Shown here: positions 50,372-58,847 of the stretch, in pieces
How the letters are laid out: each line of letters begins with the position of its first letter
Position numbering within the stretch: the first letter of the stretch is position 1
Program-made: the position numbers and the translations under genes
The notes under the pieces: generated by a model
The model's database searches: none
Told to the model about the DNA's origin: nothing
The model's input: the letters and a program-made list of their open reading frames with translations, nothing else
NCBI RefSeq assembly: GCF_016907955.1
Contig: NZ_JAFBCX010000007.1
Span: 248,001-312,000, forward strand
Length of the DNA: 64,000 nt
Direction: 5' to 3'
Source of the DNA: Lentzea nigeriaca
GTDB lineage: Bacteria; Actinomycetota; Actinomycetes; Mycobacteriales; Pseudonocardiaceae

Positions 50372-51808
50372 ATGACTGACACCACTCGACGTGAAGTGCT
50401 GGGCTGGCTGGCCGGGCTCGGTGCGGCGGCGGGCATCGGCCTGTTCGCACCGGGTCACGCCAGCGCGTCCGTCGGCGTCACCGCACTGCGAGGCGTCACC
50501 CTCGTCGACTCCTCGCGCGTCTGCCCGAACGCCACCATCGTGCTGGCGGACAACAAGATTCTCGCGGTCGGCTCGCGCGACCTGCCGTTGCCACGCGGCG
50601 CGACAGTGTTGGACCTGCCGGGCAAGTTCGTCATCCCCGGCTTGTGGGACATGCACGTGCACGGCTCGTTCCTGGACCGCGTCACGTTGCCGCTGTGCCT
50701 GGTCAACGGCGTGACGGGCATCCGCGAGATGTGGGGTTTCCCGCCGCTCTACGAGCTGCGCGCCCGCATCGACCGCGGCGAGGTCTTCGGCCCGCGGCTC
50801 GTCGTGGGCAGCTCGATCATCGACGGCCCGCACTCGACGTTGCCCGGCGCCCTGATCGTCGCGACGCCGGACGAGGGACGCCAGGCCGTGCGCGACGCCA
50901 AGACCCAGGGCGCCGACTTCGTGAAGGTGTACTCGTACCTGGACCGCCCGACCCTCGCCGCCATCGCGGACGAGTGTGCGCGGCAGGACATCACGTTCGC
51001 CGGCCACTGCTCGAACCACGTGGCGCTGGGCGACGCGAGTTCGTTGGGACAGCGGACGTTCGAGCACATGTACGGCTTGCCGCTCGCGACCAGCTCCCAG
51101 GAAACGGAGCTGCGCCAACGGATCGCAGACCTGCCGCTCGACCCGGCCGACCCCTTCGCGTGGTTCAGGCAGGTGCTGGAGCTCGAACGCCGGGCCACGT
51201 CGTCGCACAGCCGGAACAAGGCCGTGCAGCTGGCGAGGTTGTTGCGGCGCAACGGATCCGCACTGGTTCCGACGATGGTCGCGATGCGGGTGTACTCGAG
51301 CCCGGCCGACCGGTTCGAGAACGACCCGCGGATGAAGTACATGCCGGCCTTCTACCGGGACCTCTGGCGGGACGGCCTGAAGCGGTGGGCTCCGGTCACC
51401 CCGCAGGAGATCCGGGAGCAGGCCGAGTTCTTCCGGCGCCGCCAGGAACAGGTCGCGGAAATGCACGAGCTCGGCGTGGAGGTGCTGGTCGGCACGGACG
51501 CGGGCAACCCGTACGTGTTCTCCGGGTTCTCGGTGCACGACGAGCTGGAGCTGCTGGTCGAGGCGGGCTTGTCGCCTGGGGCGGCGTTGAGGGCGGGCAC
51601 GCGGGGCACCCGGCTCACGCCAGGCGGGGAGGCGAACCTCGTCGTGCTGGACGGCAATCCGCTCAAGGACATCCGCCACACGCAACGGATCCACGCGGTG
51701 CTGACCCGCGGCCGGGTGCTCGGGTCGGCAGAACGGCAGCAGATGCTCGCGGACGTGGAAAAGGCGGCTCAGGAGCCGATTGGCGCTGTCAGGGCAGGGT
51801 GTTGCTGA
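50372..51808 (+). CDS. Tat-exported amidohydrolase family protein
   Basis: 478 residues. The N-terminus TDTTRREVLGWLAGLGAAAG is a twin-arginine signal, so the enzyme is folded and metal-loaded before export. Metal motifs: WDMHVHGSF, FVKVYSYL (lysine), GHCSNHVAL, FEHMYG and VGTDAGNPY. It resembles imidazolonepropionase/prolidase-like amidohydrolases; the substrate is unknown. ATG 50372 is used; an in-frame TTG at 50363 is possible. Confidence 0.9.
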   Translation: MTDTTRREVLGWLAGLGAAAGIGLFAPGHASASVGVTALRGVTLVDSSRVCPNATIVLADNKILAVGSRDLPLPRGATVLDLPGKFVIPGLWDMHVHGSFLDRVTLPLCLVNGVTGIREMWGFPPLYELRARIDRGEVFGPRLVVGSSIIDGPHSTLPGALIVATPDEGRQAVRDAKTQGADFVKVYSYLDRPTLAAIADECARQDITFAGHCSNHVALGDASSLGQRTFEHMYGLPLATSSQETELRQRIADLPLDPADPFAWFRQVLELERRATSSHSRNKAVQLARLLRRNGSALVPTMVAMRVYSSPADRFENDPRMKYMPAFYRDLWRDGLKRWAPVTPQEIREQAEFFRRRQEQVAEMHELGVEVLVGTDAGNPYVFSGFSVHDELELLVEAGLSPGAALRAGTRGTRLTPGGEANLVVLDGNPLKDIRHTQRIHAVLTRGRVLGSAERQQMLADVEKAAQEPIGAVRAGCC

Positions 51809-51830
51809 GCGGCTCCGAAGGAACTCGGGG

Positions 51831-53207
51831 TCAGAGACTGAACATCGAGCCGGGGTTGAACAGGTTCTCCGGGTCCAGCGCGCGTTTGATGTCGCGGTGG
51901 ACCCGGAGACCGACCGGTCCGATCTCCTTCGCCAGCCACTCCCGCTTGATCTTGCCGATGCCGTGCTCACCGGTGACCGTCCCGCCCAGCGACAGCCCGA
52001 CTGCGAGGATGTCGTCGAACGCCTTCTGGGCACGGGCGAACTCGTCCTCCGAAGCCGCGTTGTAGACGATCGTCGGGTGCATGTTGCCGTCGCCGGCGTG
52101 GCCGACGACGGCGATCTTGAGGTCGACCTCCTTGGAGATGTCCTCGCAGCCCTGGATGAGCTCGGCGATGCGGGTGCGCGGGACGCACACGTCGTCGGTC
52201 AGCCAGGAGCCGTAGACCTCCAGCGCGGTCAGCACGGCCCGGCGCGCGGTCAGCAGGTCGCGGCCCTCGTTGATGTCGTGCGTCGCGTAGACGAGGTCGG
52301 CCTCGGAGCAGATGGCCTCGATCTGCTGCAGCTCGTGCCGGGCCTGCTCACCGCCCGCGTCGGACTGGCAGATCAGCAGGGCCGCGCAGCCGGGGCCCGC
52401 GCCCAGCTCGGTCTTCAGGTACTGCTCCACGGCCTCGATCGAGGTGCGGTCCATGATCTCCATCAGCGACGGGACCAGGCCCTCGCGGACGATCCGGCTG
52501 ACGGCGGCACCGGCCGTGGTGGTGCTGCTGAACGCGGCGACCAGCGTCGCGGGAGCCTGAGGGAGCGGTTTCAACGCGAGCGTCGCCTTGGTGATCACGC
52601 CCAGGGTGCCTTCGGAGCCGATGAAGAGCTTCGTCAGGTCGTAGCCAGCGACACCCTTGACCGTGCGGCGGCCGGTTCTGAGGACCTCGCCGTCGGCCAG
52701 GACCACTTCAAGGCCCAGCACCGAATCGGTGGTCACGCCGTACTTCACGCAGCACAGGCCGCCCGCGTTGGTGGAGAGGTTGCCACCGATCGTGCACCAG
52801 TCGTAGCTGCTCGGGTCCGGCGGGTAGAACAGGCCGTTCTTCTCGACGGCGCCGCGCAGGTCGAGGTTGATCACGCCCGGCTCGACCACGGCGAGGCGGT
52901 TGTCGGCGTCGATCTCGACGATGGCGTCCATCTTGGTCGTGACGAGGACGACGCAGCCGTCGATGGCGTTCGCGGCACCGGAGAGGCCACTGCCGGCGCC
53001 ACGGGGGACAATGGGGACGTGGTGGCGCGCGCAGGCTCGCACCACCGCTTGGACCTGCTCGGTGTTCAGGGGGAACACCACCGCCAACGGGCTGCCGTCC
53101 GGCGCCAACGGCATCATGTCGCGCCGGTAGCTGTCGGTGACGTCGGTGTCGGTGAGAACGCCGGAGTCACCCAGTGCGGCGCGGAGTTCGACGAGCAAGG
53201 TCTCCAT
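51831..53207 (-). CDS. FAD-binding glycolate/lactate oxidase GlcD-like
   Basis: 458-residue VAO-fold flavoprotein. FAD-binding segments: VPRGAGSGLSGAANA, TIGGNLSTNAGGLCCVKYG and IGSEGTLGVITKATL. The C-terminal FAD-oxidase domain has VVGHAGDGNMHPTI and TGEHGIGKIKREWL. It oxidises a 2-hydroxy acid such as glycolate or D-lactate. The start ATG 53207 (METLLVELRAAL) is preferred to GTG/ATG upstream. No GlcE/GlcF genes are adjacent. Confidence 0.92.
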   Translation of the reverse strand: METLLVELRAALGDSGVLTDTDVTDSYRRDMMPLAPDGSPLAVVFPLNTEQVQAVVRACARHHVPIVPRGAGSGLSGAANAIDGCVVLVTTKMDAIVEIDADNRLAVVEPGVINLDLRGAVEKNGLFYPPDPSSYDWCTIGGNLSTNAGGLCCVKYGVTTDSVLGLEVVLADGEVLRTGRRTVKGVAGYDLTKLFIGSEGTLGVITKATLALKPLPQAPATLVAAFSSTTTAGAAVSRIVREGLVPSLMEIMDRTSIEAVEQYLKTELGAGPGCAALLICQSDAGGEQARHELQQIEAICSEADLVYATHDINEGRDLLTARRAVLTALEVYGSWLTDDVCVPRTRIAELIQGCEDISKEVDLKIAVVGHAGDGNMHPTIVYNAASEDEFARAQKAFDDILAVGLSLGGTVTGEHGIGKIKREWLAKEIGPVGLRVHRDIKRALDPENLFNPGSMFSL

Positions 53208-53272
53208 GCGTTCCACGCTAGTCCGATTCGACTGGTTCACTCGAAGGTGATCTCAGCGGAAGGGGAGTTCAC

Positions 53273-53353
53273 GTGGTGACCCAACGTGCTCAACCAGGAT
53301 TTCGTCGTCCTGTTAGACCGATGTCGCCGTGCCGCCGGCACAGCACGACGTAG
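53273..53353 (+). CDS. Short upstream frame before DedA gene (possible leader peptide)
   Basis: 26 codons from GTG 53273 with a strong ribosome site (AAGGGGAG, 5 nt before). The peptide is basic and ends PCRRHSTT, 11 nt before the DedA GTG. Its last third spans a 6-bp hairpin GTGCCG-C-CGGCAC (53329-53341). It could couple translation or be a chance frame. Confidence 0.3.
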   Translation: MVTQRAQPGFRRPVRPMSPCRRHSTT

Positions 53354-53364
53354 GCTTGGTCACC

Positions 53365-54033
53365 GTGGCGCATGCTTTCGCCTCGTTGGAGACCGCAGGT
53401 CCGGTGGCCGTGTGGGTCATCGTGCTGAGCTTCATCTTCTTCGAGTGCGCGTTCATCTTCGGGTTGTTCCTGCCCGGTGACTCGCTGCTGTTCGCCGCCG
53501 GCGTGGTGCTGGCGCAACACAACAGCGAGGTGTCGGCGTGGGCGCTGTCCGGGGTGGCGCTCGTCGTGGCCGTTGTCGGCAACCAGGTCGGCTACTACAT
53601 CGGCAGGCACACCGGTACGCGCGTGCTCGCCCGCAAGGGCGGCAAGGTGCTGAACCGGCAGAACCTGAAACGGGCCGGCGACTTCCTCGACCGGCGAGGG
53701 TTCTGGGCCGTCGTGCTGGCCCGCTGGATCCCGTGGATCCGCACGCTGGCGCCGATCATCGCGGGTGCCGCGCGGATGGACATCCGCCGCTTCACGCTGG
53801 CCACGACCATCGGGGCCGTCGCGTGGGTGCCGACGCTGGTGCTGGCCGGGTACTACGGCGCGGGCATCCTGCAGGAGCTGCCGTGGCTGGAGACGGCCGC
53901 GTTGATCGTGAGCATCGCGTTCTTCCTCGGCGGCACCGGGTGGGGCATCTGGCGCTACCGGCAGGAGATGCGCAAGCCGATCGACGAGACCAGCGAGGAC
54001 CTCGAGCACGTCAGCGAGCACCACGCCCGCTGA
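53365..54033 (+). CDS. DedA family membrane protein
   Basis: 222 residues. FFECAFIFGLFLPGDSLLFAAG, NQVGYYIGRHTG, ARWIPWIRTLAPIIAGAARMD are the DedA motifs. It is the second member in the window, distinct from the 47603 gene (basic rather than acidic tail; last part ISETSEDLEHVSEHHAR-like). It likely flips lipid carriers. GTG 53365 is chosen; TTG 53356 and ATG 53329 are alternatives. Confidence 0.9.
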   Translation: MAHAFASLETAGPVAVWVIVLSFIFFECAFIFGLFLPGDSLLFAAGVVLAQHNSEVSAWALSGVALVVAVVGNQVGYYIGRHTGTRVLARKGGKVLNRQNLKRAGDFLDRRGFWAVVLARWIPWIRTLAPIIAGAARMDIRRFTLATTIGAVAWVPTLVLAGYYGAGILQELPWLETAALIVSIAFFLGGTGWGIWRYRQEMRKPIDETSEDLEHVSEHHAR

Positions 54034-54089
54034 GTGCCGCAATGGGCAGACGCGGGCGTTGGTTGCCGGTCGCGGTACTGGCCACGGGT

Positions 54090-54470
54090 TCACAGCAGGG
54101 CGGCGGTGAGTGTGGCCAGGGCGGGTGCGCCCTGGCCGATCAGGCCCCGCACCCGTGACCGGCGCGGGTCGAAGGCGATCAGGGCGACGCTCGCCGCGAG
54201 CATCGAGGCGCAGGCGCCCAGGACGAGCGCCCACCCGGCAGAGGCATCGCCCAGGTGCACGACGGCCAGGCCCACCAGCGTCTGGATGGCCAGAATCGCG
54301 TTGTAGCACCCCTGGTGGAACGCCCAGGGCCGGACCGCGGCGAGGTCTGCGGTCCGCACGTCGAACATGGCGTGAACCCGAGGGCGAGCAAACCGGAGGC
54401 TCTCCATCGTGAAGATCCACAGGTGCATGAGCGCCGCGGTGACCGCGAACGTCTGAGCGAAGGCGTTCAC
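54090..54470 (-). CDS. DUF1304 family membrane protein
   Basis: 126 residues, four TM segments: AVTAALMHLWIFTMESL, NAILAIQTLVGLAVV, WALVLGACASMLAASVAL and a C-terminal helix. WAFHQGCYNAIL is the family's signature. Role unknown. Its ATG overlaps the SRPBCC gene stop by 4 bp. Confidence 0.9.
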   Translation of the reverse strand: MNAFAQTFAVTAALMHLWIFTMESLRFARPRVHAMFDVRTADLAAVRPWAFHQGCYNAILAIQTLVGLAVVHLGDASAGWALVLGACASMLAASVALIAFDPRRSRVRGLIGQGAPALATLTAALL

Positions 54471-54934
54471 CGGCGGTCCTCGGGCAGCCGTGCGCCGGTC
54501 TCGTCCATCTCGGCCAGCAGAGCGGGCATCCCGACGGTGAGCATCTTCCGCCGGACGGAGCCCAGCATCCTGGCCATCACATACCCGCCGATCCCGGTGA
54601 ACCCGGTGTGGTGATAGGTGAACCGGGTGCCCTCGGGTGTCGGTTCCAGCCGGTAGCGGACGTAGCTGGGCTGCTCACCGTCGGCACCGACCCAGGTGTA
54701 ACGCAGCAGCTCCTGTTCGCGGACCTCCAGCACCTCGCAGTCGACGACGCCTCGCCATCCCGGAACCGGCTTGGCCACGAACTGGAACCGGTTGCCGGCC
54801 ACCGGCTCGAAGCCGACGGCACGAGCGCCCTGCCCGGTCGAGGTCCAGTGCGGGATCAGGTCCGGATCGGTCAGCGCCCGCCAGACCTTCAGGGGCGAGT
54901 GCGGGTAGTCGCACACGATGTCGATCTCAGCCAC
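54467..54934 (-). CDS. SRPBCC (START/AHSA1-like) protein
   Basis: 155 residues beginning VAEIDIVCDYPHSPLKVWRAL. The helix-grip fold signatures are WRALTDPDLIPHWTST, VDCEVLEVREQELLRYTWV and FTYHHTGFTG. It binds a hydrophobic ligand in the cavity. The start GTG 54934 has GAGGAG 6 nt upstream. It is followed by the DUF1304 gene and divergent from a TetR gene, its probable regulator. Confidence 0.87.
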   Translation of the reverse strand: MAEIDIVCDYPHSPLKVWRALTDPDLIPHWTSTGQGARAVGFEPVAGNRFQFVAKPVPGWRGVVDCEVLEVREQELLRYTWVGADGEQPSYVRYRLEPTPEGTRFTYHHTGFTGIGGYVMARMLGSVRRKMLTVGMPALLAEMDETGARLPEDRR

Positions 54935-54967
54935 AGCGAACTCCTCACGGGTCAAAACGTTCAGTCG

Positions 54968-54981
54968 CAGTAAAATTACTG
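54968..54981. promoter_or_regulatory. Palindromic operator between SRPBCC and TetR genes
   Basis: CAGTAA-AA-TTACTG, perfect 6-bp arms in an AT-rich island between divergent genes (starts at 54934 and 55021). Likely bound by the adjacent TetR protein. Confidence 0.6.
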
Positions 54982-55020
54982 TAGCAGAACTTTTTCAGTG
55001 GCTGTCGTAGGCTGGGTCGC

Positions 55021-55683
55021 ATGGCAACACGAGCTGCGGAAGGGCTGCGCGAGCGCAAGAAGCGCGCGATGCGTCAGCAGCTGTCCGACACAGCCGCACG
55101 GATGTTCATCGAGCACGGCTTCGACGCGGTCCGAGTCGCCGACGTCGCCGAGGCCTGCGGAGTGTCCGAGAAGACGGTCTTCAACTACTTCCCCAGCAAA
55201 GAGGCCCTCGTCCTGGACCGGCTGGAGGCCACCGCCGACGCGTTGCGCACCCATCTCGCGGACCCGGCGCTGTCCCCGGTCGCCGCGATGCTGAAGATCC
55301 TGGACGACGAGCTGCGCGATCTCGGCCGGAGCCTGACCGGCGACGAGGCCCTGAACAGCTATCGCAAGTTCGGCGACCTCATCCGCAGCACTCCGTCGTT
55401 GCGGGCGTACCAGAGCAGCACCGCCGAACGGTTCGTCGACGTCGCCGCCGAAGCACTCGCCTCCCGGGCCGCGCTCGGGCCCACCGACCCCGAACCCCAG
55501 ATCGCCGCGGCCGCGCTGCTCGGCCTGTGGCGGATCCAGTTCCGCGCCCTGCGGACTCACCTACAGCCTGGTCACCAGGTCCAGGACGCGCTCACCGCCG
55601 CGGCCGACGAGGTCCGCCGTGCCGCCGCGTTGATCGAGGGCGGCCTCGCCGCGTTCCCAGAGGCGGCTAGAGCACCTCGGTGA
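55021..55683 (+). CDS. TetR family transcriptional regulator
   Basis: 220 residues. HTH: LSDTAARMFIEHGFDAVRVA then VAEACGVSEKTVFNYFPSKEALVL. The ligand domain carries acidic helices (DDELRDLGRSLTGDEAL). Divergent from SRPBCC/DUF1304 genes, with the 54968 palindrome between, so it most likely represses both directions. 17-bp tail overlap with the P-loop kinase gene. Confidence 0.92.
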   Translation: MATRAAEGLRERKKRAMRQQLSDTAARMFIEHGFDAVRVADVAEACGVSEKTVFNYFPSKEALVLDRLEATADALRTHLADPALSPVAAMLKILDDELRDLGRSLTGDEALNSYRKFGDLIRSTPSLRAYQSSTAERFVDVAAEALASRAALGPTDPEPQIAAAALLGLWRIQFRALRTHLQPGHQVQDALTAAADEVRRAAALIEGGLAAFPEAARAPR

Positions 55684-56302
55684 TCAGCAGATCCGCTGAT
55701 CCCTTCGACGAGTTCACCATCAGCGCGTTCACGTGATCCGTGCCGTGCAGCACCCGTTCCTGCGCCTCCGACAAGGTGCGCCCGTACCGCAGGTGGCGGT
55801 CGATCAGGCGCTGCACGCGCACGTCCTCGTCGATGAACAGGAACCACGCCTCGTCGAGGATGATCCGGACGCGCTTCCACTTGTCGTAGTTGAGCAGCAG
55901 GTAGTTGCCCTCGGTGACGACGAGCGGGACGTCGGGGTGCACCGGCACCGCGCAGGCGATCGGCTCCTCGATCTCGCGGCGGAACTCCGGCGCGTAGATC
56001 ATGTCCGGCCCGCACGCCTTGATCCGGCCGAGCAGGTCGACGTAGCCGGGGATGTCGAACGTGTCCGGCGCACCCTTGCGTTCGACCAGCCGGAGCCGTT
56101 CCAGCTCGCGCTGGGCGAGGTGGAAACCATCCATCTCGACGAGGACGGCCTGGCCGTCGAGCGCCTCGACGAGCCGGCGCGCGAGCGTCGACTTGCCGGA
56201 GCCGGGTGCCCCGCCGATACCGAGGATCTTGCGCTCGCCCAGATCTGTGAGCGCTTTGGCCCGCTCTAGCAGCTCCTCGAACCTGACCTGCTGTCCTGCC
56301 AC
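55667..56302 (-). CDS. P-loop nucleoside/sugar kinase family protein (uridine kinase-like)
   Basis: 211 residues. Walker A IGGAPGSGKSTLARR, DGFHLAQRELERL, VTEGNYLLLN (Walker B) and LHRYGRTLSEAQERV-like lid (RHLRYGRTLSEA). This fold is the uridine kinase/PRK group that also includes sugar kinases. Its neighbours, a PfkB kinase overlapping by 37 bp and a LacI regulator, suggest a sugar as substrate, unproven. Confidence 0.87.
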   Translation of the reverse strand: MAGQQVRFEELLERAKALTDLGERKILGIGGAPGSGKSTLARRLVEALDGQAVLVEMDGFHLAQRELERLRLVERKGAPDTFDIPGYVDLLGRIKACGPDMIYAPEFRREIEEPIACAVPVHPDVPLVVTEGNYLLLNYDKWKRVRIILDEAWFLFIDEDVRVQRLIDRHLRYGRTLSEAQERVLHGTDHVNALMVNSSKGSADLLITEVL

Positions 56303-57111
56303 CGTGCCAGCCTCTCAACCCAGTCCCCGACCGCACCGACCCGAACAGCAGCCGCCTCCGACGCGAAGCCGATGGCGGCGACCGGATCCGCACCTGACGC
56401 CAGCGCGTAGGCGTACGCGCCGTGCCAGACGTCACCGGCTCCGTTCGTGTCCTTCACCTCCACCGCCGGCACGGGCACCTCTCCGGTCGAGCCGTTCCGC
56501 GACCAGGTCACCGGCTTCGCACCATGGGTGCGAACGACCAGCGGCACCCCGTAGGAGTGCACCTCGGCCTCGGACCGCTCGAAACCCGAACTGCAGGCGG
56601 CCACGTCCACCAGCGGCAACAGGTGATCGAGGACAGGTTTCCAGCTCCCGGCGTCGAGCACCACAGGCAATCCCATCGCTTTCGCCTGCCGGGCGACGGG
56701 GATCACCAGGCCGTCATGGTGTCCGTCCAAGAGCACGACGTCGACACCGGTGAGGAGGCCGGACAAATCCGGCGCGACGACGGGCACCGACGCGTTACGC
56801 GAAACGACAGTGCGCTCCCCATCTGCGGCTCTGACGACGACCATGCTCACGGGCGTCGTGCCGGCCACGGCAGTCACTTGGACCGGATCCAAGGACGCCC
56901 TGACGAATTCACCCAGTGCGTCGGCACCCAACGCGGTGAGCAGTAAGGACTTTCCGCCGAGTGCCGCGACCGCGCGCGCCGCGTTGGCCGCCGGACCGCC
57001 GGGCGACAGCACCGCGTCCAGCGAGCGGACCTTCTCGCCGGGAGCCGGGAAGGCGTCCACCCGTTGAGTCACGTCGAGAGTTGTCAGCCCGACACACAGC
57101 ACGGCTGCCAT
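56266..57111 (-). CDS. PfkB family carbohydrate kinase
   Basis: 281 residues. It starts MAAVLCVGLTTLDVTQRVDA with a PGGPAANAARAVAALGG substrate motif, and the PfkB signature 2 VKDTNGAGDVWHGAYAYA holds the catalytic Asp. Related to ribokinase/ketohexokinase enzymes. ATG 57111 has GGAGG 9 nt upstream; an upstream ATG at 57126 sits against that site. Convergent overlap is none; P-loop kinase gene follows with 37-bp overlap. Confidence 0.9.
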   Translation of the reverse strand: MAAVLCVGLTTLDVTQRVDAFPAPGEKVRSLDAVLSPGGPAANAARAVAALGGKSLLLTALGADALGEFVRASLDPVQVTAVAGTTPVSMVVVRAADGERTVVSRNASVPVVAPDLSGLLTGVDVVLLDGHHDGLVIPVARQAKAMGLPVVLDAGSWKPVLDHLLPLVDVAACSSGFERSEAEVHSYGVPLVVRTHGAKPVTWSRNGSTGEVPVPAVEVKDTNGAGDVWHGAYAYALASGADPVAAIGFASEAAAVRVGAVGDWVERLARWQDSRSGSRSC

Positions 57112-57144
57112 CTGGGCATCCTCCAAACGGGTAAGGTCCCGGCC

Positions 57145-58119
57145 ATGGTCACCATGCGGGATGTCGCGGCTCTCGCGGGGGTCTCCATCACCACGGTGTC
57201 ACACGTGATCAACGAGACCAGGCCGGTCGCCGATGACACGCGAGAGCGCGTCCAGAAGGCGATCGACGAAACCGGGTACACGGGTGACGCCATCGCGCGA
57301 TCGCTGGTCATGGGCGGCACGAAGTCGCTGGGCCTCGCGGTTTCGCTGGTCTCCCACCCGTACTTCGCCGAGCTGATCGCGGCCATCGAGTCGGAAGCGA
57401 CCCGGAACGGCTACTCGCTCGTGCTGATCGACACGCGGGACACCCCCGAATCCGAGCAGACCGCGGTCAGGATGCTGCGCTCACGGAGAGTCGACGGGTT
57501 GCTGCTGACACCCTCGGCAGGCGGTGGAAGCCTTGTGCTGCCCGAGCTCAAGCGGCTCGGCATTCCCACCGTGCTGGTCGACCGGCTGACCGTGGCCAAG
57601 GACATCGACCAGGTCGGGCCGGAGAACGTCCAGGCCACCTCGGGTCTGGTGAAGCACCTCGCCGAACTGGGGCACCGGCGGATCGGCATCGTCTGCGGCA
57701 AGGCGGGCGTCGCGACGACCGAGGAGCGCATCCTCGGCTACCGGCTCGGTCTCGGCCGTGCGGGCCTCAAGTGGGACGAGGCGCTGGTGTCGCAGAGCGG
57801 CTGGCTCGCGCCGCTGCTCGACCAGGACGACCCGGCGACCGCGGTCGTCGCGGCCGATCACCTCGTCACGGTAGGAATGCTGCACGAGGCACGCGCCCGC
57901 GGCCTGAAGCTCGGCACGGATCTCGCCGTCGTCGCCTACGACGAGGTCGAGTGGGCCACGTTGATCGAACCGCCGCTCACCACCCTGGCCCAGCCGGTCG
58001 AGGAGATCGGCCGGACCGCCGTGAAGCTGCTGCTCTCCCGGATCGCGGATCCGCGGCGGCCGCCGGAGACCATCCGGCTGTCGCCCTCGCTCATGCACCG
58101 GCAGTCCTGCGGATGCTGA
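57145..58119 (+). CDS. LacI family transcriptional regulator
   Basis: 324 residues. HTH MRDVAALAGVSITTVSHVIN, hinge region ARSLVMGGTKSLGLAV, then a periplasmic-binding-protein-like sensor domain with GHRRIGIVCGKAGVATTEERI and VAYDEVEWATLIEPPLTTL. The sensor should bind a sugar or its phosphate. Divergent from the kinases (start 33 bp away) and overlapping the isomerase gene by 7 bp, it probably controls this whole group. Confidence 0.93.
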   Translation: MVTMRDVAALAGVSITTVSHVINETRPVADDTRERVQKAIDETGYTGDAIARSLVMGGTKSLGLAVSLVSHPYFAELIAAIESEATRNGYSLVLIDTRDTPESEQTAVRMLRSRRVDGLLLTPSAGGGSLVLPELKRLGIPTVLVDRLTVAKDIDQVGPENVQATSGLVKHLAELGHRRIGIVCGKAGVATTEERILGYRLGLGRAGLKWDEALVSQSGWLAPLLDQDDPATAVVAADHLVTVGMLHEARARGLKLGTDLAVVAYDEVEWATLIEPPLTTLAQPVEEIGRTAVKLLLSRIADPRRPPETIRLSPSLMHRQSCGC

Positions 58120-58847
58120 TCCCCGGCCTCGTCTCCGTGACGTTCCGGCAGCTGACGATCCCCGAGATCGGCGAGCTGGCCCTGGAATGCGGGCTGCAGG
58201 CCGTGGAGTGGGGTGGTGACGTGCACGTGCCGCCCGGCGACTTCGCGGCGGCACGGCAGGCGCTCGACACCGGGCTGAAGGTGGCCGCGTACGGGTCGTA
58301 CTACCGGGCGGGTGTCTCCGATCGCGCTGACCTGGCGACGATCCTGGAGACCGCGGCCGAACTGGACGCGCCGCTCGTGCGGGTCTGGGCGGGCACGTCC
58401 GGGTCGGCCGAGTGCCCCGACCGCGGCCCGGTGATCGAGGCGCTGCAGCACGCCGTCGAGCACGCGGACGCGATGGGCACGCGGATCGCGCTGGAGTATC
58501 ACCGCAACACGCTGACGGACACGCTGGAGTCCGCGGTCCAGCTGCTCGACGAGGTCGACGGCGTGGTGCCGTACTGGCAGCCGCGCGGTGGCCAGGACGT
58601 GTTCTCCGCCGTGCACGAGGTGCGGACGCTGGAACCCGTGACCGCGCACGTCTTCTCGTGGGGGTCCGGTGGTTATCAGGACCGGTTGCCGCTCTCGGCG
58701 CGGCGCGACCTGTGGAAGCCGGTGCTGACCGAGCTCGCGCGGGACGGCATCGAGCGCAACGCCCTGTTGGAGTTCGTGATCGACGACTCGCCGGAGCAGT
58801 TCCGCGAGGACGCCAAGACGTTGCTGAGCTACCTCAAGGGGTCGTGA
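58113..58847 (+). CDS. Sugar phosphate isomerase/epimerase (xylose isomerase-like TIM barrel)
   Basis: 244 residues: MLIPGLVSVTFRQLTIPEIG, GLQAVEWGGDVHVPPGD, VRVWAGTSGS, IALEYHRNTLTDT and FVIDDSPEQFRED. The Glu, His and Asp residues for metal binding fit AP endonuclease 2/hexulose isomerases. ATG 58113 overlaps the LacI gene end by 7 bp, so they are co-transcribed. Overlaps the GH76 gene tail by 14 bp. Confidence 0.85.
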   Translation: MLIPGLVSVTFRQLTIPEIGELALECGLQAVEWGGDVHVPPGDFAAARQALDTGLKVAAYGSYYRAGVSDRADLATILETAAELDAPLVRVWAGTSGSAECPDRGPVIEALQHAVEHADAMGTRIALEYHRNTLTDTLESAVQLLDEVDGVVPYWQPRGGQDVFSAVHEVRTLEPVTAHVFSWGSGGYQDRLPLSARRDLWKPVLTELARDGIERNALLEFVIDDSPEQFREDAKTLLSYLKGS

